DNA of 64,000 nt from assembly GCF_052156635.1 (NCBI RefSeq), contig NZ_JBQKUO010000002.1, positions 558,001 to 622,000 on the forward strand. The letters are read 5' to 3'. The notes beneath the pieces were generated by a model. The model was not told the origin of the DNA. It was given only the letters and a program-made list of their open reading frames with translations, and did not search any database. Shown piece after piece: positions 59,239 through 64,000 of this stretch. The DNA comes from Nitrospina sp052156635. Lineage in GTDB: Bacteria; Nitrospinota; Nitrospinia; Nitrospinales; Nitrospinaceae. How positions within the stretch are numbered: position 1 is the first letter of the stretch; each line of letters opens with the position of its first letter. Made by a program: the position numbers and the translations under genes.

Positions 59239-59991
59239 TCAAACCGCCATTTTCTTTATAAAGGGATAGGATTTCAACTCCCTTCCCAGCCGCGCCAGAA
59301 TGAGGCGGTGGGTGATGGACTCGATCTCCGCCTCGCTTCCTTTGGGAATTTTCAATCGATCGGTGTGCTGGATATCCAAGGTCAGGAGCTTCCGCAGGTA
59401 ATTGAGGGTGCCGTTCTGGATCCGGGCCTCCAGCACCGTCTGATCCTGGCAAACCGCGCACAGAATGCCGTGCCGTGTGTAGCTGAATCCCACCCAGCGG
59501 GATCGCGGCTCCTCCCGGCATTGAATGCACCGCTTCAGACGCGGGGTGTATCCCGCCAGCGCCATGATTCGCATTTCGTACAGGCGGCATAACGTTTCCA
59601 GGTCGCCTTCGCCTTCCACCTTGCGCAGGGCCTTGCACAGCAGGTCGAAGGTTGGAATTTCCGGATGCGCCTCCGCCACGAGGCTCTCCGACAACTCGAT
59701 GAAGTAAATGCCGGTGTAAAACTTCTGAGGGTGCTCCCGCACTTTCTGGAAGGAGTGCACGATATCACACTGGTTGAGGCGGTAGAGGTCCTGATGCTCC
59801 TTACCAAAATAGATGAGCGACAGGTGAGTCATCGGTTCCAGGCACGCACCGAATCGGCTTTTGATGCGCCGGGCCGCCTTGGCGACGACCTTCACCTTGC
59901 CATACTCCCGCGTGAACAGGGTGACGATCTTGTCGGCGTCGCCCAGGTTCATGCTGCGCAGGACAACGGCCTGCGTTCTATACAGCGGCAT
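59239..59991 (-). CDS. recO: DNA repair protein RecO
   Basis: 250 residues from the ATG at 59989-59991 (MPLYRTQAVVLRSMNLGDAD). OB-fold N-terminus followed by a helical domain with a zinc site (CIQC, CAVC). RecO loads RecA on SSB-coated single strands with RecR. LTLFTREYGKVKVVAKAARR-type pattern (VTLFTREYGKVKVVAKAARR) is clear. It overlaps the upstream ogt gene by 14 bp. Confidence 0.93.
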   Translation of the reverse strand: MPLYRTQAVVLRSMNLGDADKIVTLFTREYGKVKVVAKAARRIKSRFGACLEPMTHLSLIYFGKEHQDLYRLNQCDIVHSFQKVREHPQKFYTGIYFIELSESLVAEAHPEIPTFDLLCKALRKVEGEGDLETLCRLYEMRIMALAGYTPRLKRCIQCREEPRSRWVGFSYTRHGILCAVCQDQTVLEARIQNGTLNYLRKLLTLDIQHTDRLKIPKGSEAEIESITHRLILARLGRELKSYPFIKKMAV

Positions 59992-60526
59992 GGGTGTGTG
60001 TTTCCAGGTCCAAAAGAAATTCCTTGATATGCAGACCCCCGGTGTAGCCGCCCAGTCCTCCGTCGGCATGGATCACACGGTGGCAGGGAATGATGACGGG
60101 TACAGGATTTTTACCGTTGGCGTTGCCCACGGCGCGGCTGGCATTCGGGTTATCGAGTTTTTCCGCCAGCCAACCGTAGCTGCGGGTCTCCCCAAATGGA
60201 ATGCTCAAAAGCCGCTTCCACACTTTTCGTTGAAACGGCGTGCCGCAGGAAATATCCAGGTCACAGTCGAACTCCGTGATCTCTCCTTTAAAGTAGCCTT
60301 CCAATTGATCCAATACGGGCTTCAACCGTCTGGAATCAGCAACCGGACGGGCAATGTACACGTCTTCCAGATAGCTTACAAACTGACGTTCACTTTTCTG
60401 TGCCGTGCGGATGTTGCACACGCCTTCATGGGTCGAGGCAATGCCAAGAATACCGATCGGGCTGTCCATCGTCGCATAAAAAAGGAAATCGGTTTCGAGG
60501 CGTTGATGTTTTCGAATGGGTTGCAT
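59978..60526 (-). CDS. ogt: Methylated-DNA--protein-cysteine methyltransferase
   Basis: 182 residues from the ATG at 60524-60526, with AAAGGA 9 nt upstream. Suicide repair of O6-methylguanine: acceptor Cys in VPVIIPCHRVIHADGGLGGY, and helix-turn-helix region with the Arg finger in LDNPNASRAVGNANGKNPV. Single-domain Ogt type without AdaA. Between dctM and recO on the minus strand. Confidence 0.95.
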   Translation of the reverse strand: MQPIRKHQRLETDFLFYATMDSPIGILGIASTHEGVCNIRTAQKSERQFVSYLEDVYIARPVADSRRLKPVLDQLEGYFKGEITEFDCDLDISCGTPFQRKVWKRLLSIPFGETRSYGWLAEKLDNPNASRAVGNANGKNPVPVIIPCHRVIHADGGLGGYTGGLHIKEFLLDLETHTHAAV

Positions 60527-60577
60527 GGTGGAGTGTCCTTTTCGCACTAGGTGACCGACGGAGGCCATTGTAACACG

Positions 60578-61852
60578 CTAGCTTCCGAACAGGTTGGGCA
60601 GGAACAGGCTGAGCAGGGGAAAATACGTGACCGCCATCAGGCCCATCAGGCGAAGACCGAGGAACGGCAGGGTGGCCTTGTACAGGCGCACCACGGGCTC
60701 CTCAAAGCGGGAACTGGCGATGAACAGGTTGAGCCCCACCGGCGGGGTGGAATAGCCGATTTCCAGATTGACCAGAAAAATGACCCCCAGGTGCACCATG
60801 TCGACGCCGAAGTTCTGTGCGATGGGCACGATCAGCGGCACCACCACAATGATGGCGGAAAAGATGTCCATCATGCACCCGACGATCAAAAGAAACAGGT
60901 TGAGTACAATGAGGAAGGTCAACTGGTCGTCGATGTAATCCTTCATGAAGCCCAGCAGTTGCATGGGCACCTGCTCATCAACCAGGTAGCTGGTGAAGCC
61001 CATCGCCGTGCCCAGGATGATGAGGATGGCTCCCACCAGCACCATGCTTTTTTTCATGATCTCAGGCATGCCGCGGATGGGGTGGATGTCCCGGTACACG
61101 AAACATTCGACCACCACCACGTACACCACCGTCACCGCCGCGGCTTCCGTCACGGTGAAGATGCCCCCGTAGATACCGTACAACACGAGAAAGGGGAGGG
61201 GGATTTCCCACGCCGCCTCGCGCACCGCACTTTTCGTCTCCTTCCAGTTGAAGGCGGTTCTTTCGATTCCAAACCGTTTGCTCTGCGCCATGCTGTACAC
61301 GGCAAGGATGATGATCATCAGCACACCCGGCACCACACCCGCCAGAAACAACTGGTCGATGTTCACCTTCGCAACCAGGCCGTACAGGATGAGCGGCAAA
61401 GAAGGAGGGAACAGCAGGCCCAGGCTTCCCGACGAGGTCATCAACCCGAGCGAAAAATTTTTACCGTACATTTCCTTGAGCATGAGCGGGTACAACAGGC
61501 CGCCCAGCGCAATGATGGTGACCCCCGATGCGCCGGTGAACGCGGTGAAAAAGGCGCAGGCCACCAGCACCACCCACGGCAGTCCTCCCGGCACGCCACC
61601 CAGAAGCGCCTGCGTGAGCCGGGTCAACCTCTGCGGAGTGCGGCTTTCGGCGAGGATGAATCCGGCGAAGGTGAACAGCGGAATGGCGAGCAGGGTCGGC
61701 GCGCTTGCGACCCGGTAGAGCTCGATGAATACCGCCGCCGAATCGATTTCCGCAAAATGGAACGACAGCAGGGCCGCGAGGCCGATCACCGCGTAAAGCG
61801 GTGTCCCCAGCAGCGTCAACAGCAGAATGGCGGCAATAATCAGGAGGGTCAT
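60578..61852 (-). CDS. dctM: TRAP transporter large permease
   Basis: 424 residues from the ATG at 61850-61852 (MTLLIIAAILLLTLL), overlapping the dctQ stop by ATGA. Twelve or so membrane segments; the DctM pattern is evident in LLAIPLFTFAGFILAESRTP and VNLEIGYSTPPVGLNLFIAS. Secondary transporter driven by an ion gradient, normally with a periplasmic binding protein. Downstream are ogt and recO, which are unrelated. Confidence 0.95.
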   Translation of the reverse strand: MTLLIIAAILLLTLLGTPLYAVIGLAALLSFHFAEIDSAAVFIELYRVASAPTLLAIPLFTFAGFILAESRTPQRLTRLTQALLGGVPGGLPWVVLVACAFFTAFTGASGVTIIALGGLLYPLMLKEMYGKNFSLGLMTSSGSLGLLFPPSLPLILYGLVAKVNIDQLFLAGVVPGVLMIIILAVYSMAQSKRFGIERTAFNWKETKSAVREAAWEIPLPFLVLYGIYGGIFTVTEAAAVTVVYVVVVECFVYRDIHPIRGMPEIMKKSMVLVGAILIILGTAMGFTSYLVDEQVPMQLLGFMKDYIDDQLTFLIVLNLFLLIVGCMMDIFSAIIVVVPLIVPIAQNFGVDMVHLGVIFLVNLEIGYSTPPVGLNLFIASSRFEEPVVRLYKATLPFLGLRLMGLMAVTYFPLLSLFLPNLFGS

Positions 61853-62340
61853 TCGGCTGGCGTCCGGAAATGAGCGATTTCGTTCAGCACCCGCAGAGCC
61901 AGGCGGAGTGAGATGAGAGCAAAACTGAAAGGCAAAATGGTTTGGAACAGCCACACGGGTATTTCCAAAAACAGCGTCGAGCCGCCTTCTTTTTCAAATA
62001 TCATGAAATCCCACGCGGCCAGCGCGAGAAAGGCACTGATGACGGCGGTCACCAGATCCACGCCGATGCGGTTGATCCTCTTCCAGAATTCGTTCAGGAA
62101 ATAGGGCAGAAAATCGATGGCAATGTGTTTGCGCTCGCGAACCGCGAGCGAAGCGCCCAGAAACCCCACCCACAGCACCAGTTGCCGAAGCAGGGTGTCC
62201 CCCCACAAAATCCCGCTTCCCATTACATTCCGCAGGACCACCTGTCCGAAGGAAAGCAGGACCATGAGGGTCAGCAGAAGGATCAGTACAGCGGTCTCGG
62301 CGCGGGCGAGGAGATCATCGAATTGGCGGACGGTTCGCAT
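61849..62340 (-). CDS. dctQ: TRAP transporter small permease
   Basis: 163 residues with four membrane segments (about 15-37, 48-66, 88-110, 128-150). Typical DctQ features are LRNVMGSGILWGDTLLRQLV and WVGFLGASLAVRERKHIAID. It precedes dctM, but no dctP binding-protein gene is adjacent on either side, so the substrate cannot be guessed. No clear Shine-Dalgarno before the ATG. Confidence 0.93.
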   Translation of the reverse strand: MRTVRQFDDLLARAETAVLILLLTLMVLLSFGQVVLRNVMGSGILWGDTLLRQLVLWVGFLGASLAVRERKHIAIDFLPYFLNEFWKRINRIGVDLVTAVISAFLALAAWDFMIFEKEGGSTLFLEIPVWLFQTILPFSFALISLRLALRVLNEIAHFRTPAE

Positions 62341-62429
62341 GTCAGATGGTCAGGGACAGGGGTAGAATGCCGGTTTCGGTCCGCCTGGGAGAAGGGCTTT
62401 AGTTTCCCGGGAGCGAACCGGTACAGTTA

Positions 62430-62486
62430 TGTATAATAAAGGCTTTGCTCTACCGGCTCAATCATTTAATAGAGTTCTCGCGAGAA
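62430..62486 (+). promoter_or_regulatory. Divergent promoter region with TTCTCGCGAGAA palindrome
   Basis: A TATAAT box lies near 62432-62437 for the plus-strand FGE gene; its -35 match is poor. A perfect 12-bp palindrome (62475-62486) sits in the leader between the promoter and the ATG at 62509 and could be an operator. Confidence 0.4.
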
Positions 62487-62508
62487 TTGGTAACAGGGGT
62501 ATTTGAGG

Positions 62509-63306
62509 ATGCACCGCATTTTTTTCAGCCTGATCGCCTGGGTGTTCATCGGATTACCGGTCCCCGGGTCCGGATTCGCAGGAGAGGAAACTGCGTCGGA
62601 CATGGTCCTCTTCCCCGCCGGGGAGTTCTGGATGGGCCGTGAGCCGGGCAAGGGGCTGAAGGATGAAACGCCGCGACACAAGGTATACCTCGATGCCTTT
62701 TGGCTGGACCGGTTCGAGGTGACGGGAGGCGATTTTGCGGCGTACCTGGAGGAGCATCCGGAAGAGCACCCGACCATCACCGGTTGGTGGGGACGCGAAC
62801 CGCGCCCCGACATGGTCGACAAGCCCGTGATCGGCCTCACCTGGCAGCGGTGCCGCAATTACTGCCGCTGGCGAGGCAAACGCCTGCCGACGGAGGCGGA
62901 ATGGGAACGCGCCGCTGCCGGGCTGGAAGGGCGCACCTATCCGTGGGGCGAAGTGCCGCCCACTCCGGAGAGGGCCAATTTCGGCAAATGCTGTTTCATT
63001 CACAAAGGCGAAGTCCTTCACGAAGTGGGTGCCCTGAAGGCTGGGCAGACCCCGGAGGGGGTCCACGACATGGCGGGTAATATTGCCGAATGGGTGTACG
63101 ATTGGTATGATAAATCCTACTATTCGGCCGGCGATGACAACAACCCTCGCGGCCCGGAATCGGGGACGTATCATGTCATCCGTGGGGGTGCCTGGAACAG
63201 CCTTCCCGACTACATGAGGTCGTCCCGCCGGTACGGGTTCGATGACGCCAAGGACTTTTACGGAATCGGTTGTCGTTGCGCCCGGTCGGCTTCGCCAAAC
63301 CCCTGA
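62509..63306 (+). CDS. Exported formylglycine-generating-enzyme-fold (SUMF1-type) protein
   Basis: 265 residues from the ATG at 62509 (TTG 62503 possible). Signal peptide (about 1-23, ending SGFAG), then one FGE-sulfatase domain: VLFPAGEFWMGREPGKGLKD, KVYLDAFWLDRFEVTGGDFA, CRWRGKRLPTEAEWERAAAG, VHDMAGNIAEWVYDWYDKSY and VIRGGAWNSLPDYMRSSRRY, ending GIGCRCARS. The fold is shared by true FGE, EgtB and non-catalytic proteins. No sulfatase is encoded in the window, so enzymatic formylglycine formation is unproven. Confidence 0.9.
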   Translation: MHRIFFSLIAWVFIGLPVPGSGFAGEETASDMVLFPAGEFWMGREPGKGLKDETPRHKVYLDAFWLDRFEVTGGDFAAYLEEHPEEHPTITGWWGREPRPDMVDKPVIGLTWQRCRNYCRWRGKRLPTEAEWERAAAGLEGRTYPWGEVPPTPERANFGKCCFIHKGEVLHEVGALKAGQTPEGVHDMAGNIAEWVYDWYDKSYYSAGDDNNPRGPESGTYHVIRGGAWNSLPDYMRSSRRYGFDDAKDFYGIGCRCARSASPNP

Positions 63307-63332
63307 GTGATCAAATTCGGTGTGAAATTCCT

Positions 63333-64000
63333 ATGGATAATGTGGACGAAAAAATCGACACGCTGATGCGTGACAAGCTGGTTTCCCTGATGCAGGAAAA
63401 TACGATCCGCATCAAGAATATCAACATCAAATACACAACCAGCAACAAGAAGCACACCATCGAGCGCTGGCGTACGTTTTACGACAGCTTCGACAAGATG
63501 TTTCGCCTCATGCCGCGGGAACTCGTCCGCGTGGAAAAAGAAGTGCGTTCGAAGTTCGTCAAGCCCATGGAACCGGAACGCAAGCTCCGCCTGCTCAGTT
63601 ACATCAATTCCGAAGCCGACCTGCTGTTCGATAAGCTGGAGAAAGAATGCCGGCAGGAATTCAAAAAGCTGGGGGAAGAGGCGGAGTTTGAAGAGCGCCT
63701 GGAAAAAACCCGGGCCAAGTTCACTGATAACCTGGAGACGCAACTCCAGAAATGCATGGAGGCTCTGGAAACAGAAACTTCCGCCTCCGGAAAGCTTCCC
63801 ATTTCCGAGTTGTGTAGAATGTATGATCTGAGTGAGGGTTTTCTTCACGAACTGAATCTGATTGATCCCTTGCAGAAAATCCAGTTGCGCTTGAAAGAAG
63901 CAGGGTCAGATCCGGAGCTTCAATCCCGGATTGAAGATGTGAAGGAAGCGTTGAAACGCATCGCACACAGCCTGCAGAGCGGTGGCCCTAAAAACATCGA
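63333..64000 (+). CDS. Charged helical protein of unknown function, truncated by window edge
   Basis: Open frame from ATG 63333 to the window end, at least 222 codons. The visible part is highly charged and almost wholly helical (LRLLSYINSEADLLFDKLEK, EEAEFEERLEKTRAKFTDNL), with no signal peptide or membrane segment. Starts 26 bp after the FGE-domain gene, so probably co-transcribed. I do not recognise the family. Confidence 0.7.
   Translation, partial: MDNVDEKIDTLMRDKLVSLMQENTIRIKNINIKYTTSNKKHTIERWRTFYDSFDKMFRLMPRELVRVEKEVRSKFVKPMEPERKLRLLSYINSEADLLFDKLEKECRQEFKKLGEEAEFEERLEKTRAKFTDNLETQLQKCMEALETETSASGKLPISELCRMYDLSEGFLHELNLIDPLQKIQLRLKEAGSDPELQSRIEDVKEALKRIAHSLQSGGPKNI

Overview
This 64 kb window is chromosomal DNA from a free-living, Gram-negative bacterium. 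It has GC-rich genes, short AT-rich spacers and many genes with overlapping start and stop codons. I see no phage, transposon, CRISPR array, rRNA or tRNA. The gene mix is: a complete trpEGDCFBA operon, TrmFO, a Bat operon, two Mrp/NBP35 carriers, a PCP-reductase-like zinc-ribbon protein, a c554-like tetraheme cytochrome and GAF-fused PilB-type ATPases. This would fit a Nitrospinota-like or deltaproteobacteria-like lineage. That taxonomic guess is inference from gene content only.

Layout. 1-8105 (minus strand): a Bat-type operon running moxR, DUF58, a TPR membrane protein, a BatD-like membrane protein, batA, batB, a Bax-inhibitor-1 gene with its own promoter and terminator, batC and a truncated batD. 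8287-11014 (plus): a cytosolic leucine-rich-repeat protein followed by two proteins of exactly seven ~40-residue repeats. 11098-18458 (plus): the trp operon behind a promoter and a leader terminator, ending in a family 2 glycosyltransferase. 18506-22438 (plus): an exported LRR / NHL-propeller / LRR trio. 22456-24689: proA and a site-2-protease-like peptidase.

24926-25094 holds a promoter-driven, highly structured candidate small RNA, followed by a short TolC-like exported protein, then dprA-topA-trmFO. 30821-36734 (minus): two tandem GAF-GAF-PilB/GspE ATPases. 36908-41085 (minus): parC-parE. 41651-44592: a convergent Fe-S-carrier locus (DUF59-Mrp, DUF971, PCP-reductase-like, second Mrp). 44948-47894: truA, leuB, asd. 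48028-50319: a 763-residue coiled-coil protein. 50451-54249: mtnP, hemL, eno, ftsB-like. Then an HU gene, queA (minus), a tetraheme cytochrome and a UDP-sugar dehydrogenase. 58541-62340 (minus): dctQ-dctM, ogt, recO, ridA and a diheme membrane cytochrome. The window ends with an FGE-domain protein and a truncated helical protein.

The most unusual items are the structured RNA before the TolC-like gene, intrinsic terminators abutting the start codons of trpE and truA, the paired LRR/propeller clusters on both sides of the trp operon, the tandem GAF-PilB ATPases sharing a 96-nt identical tract, and the CX3CH haem motif in the tetraheme cytochrome.
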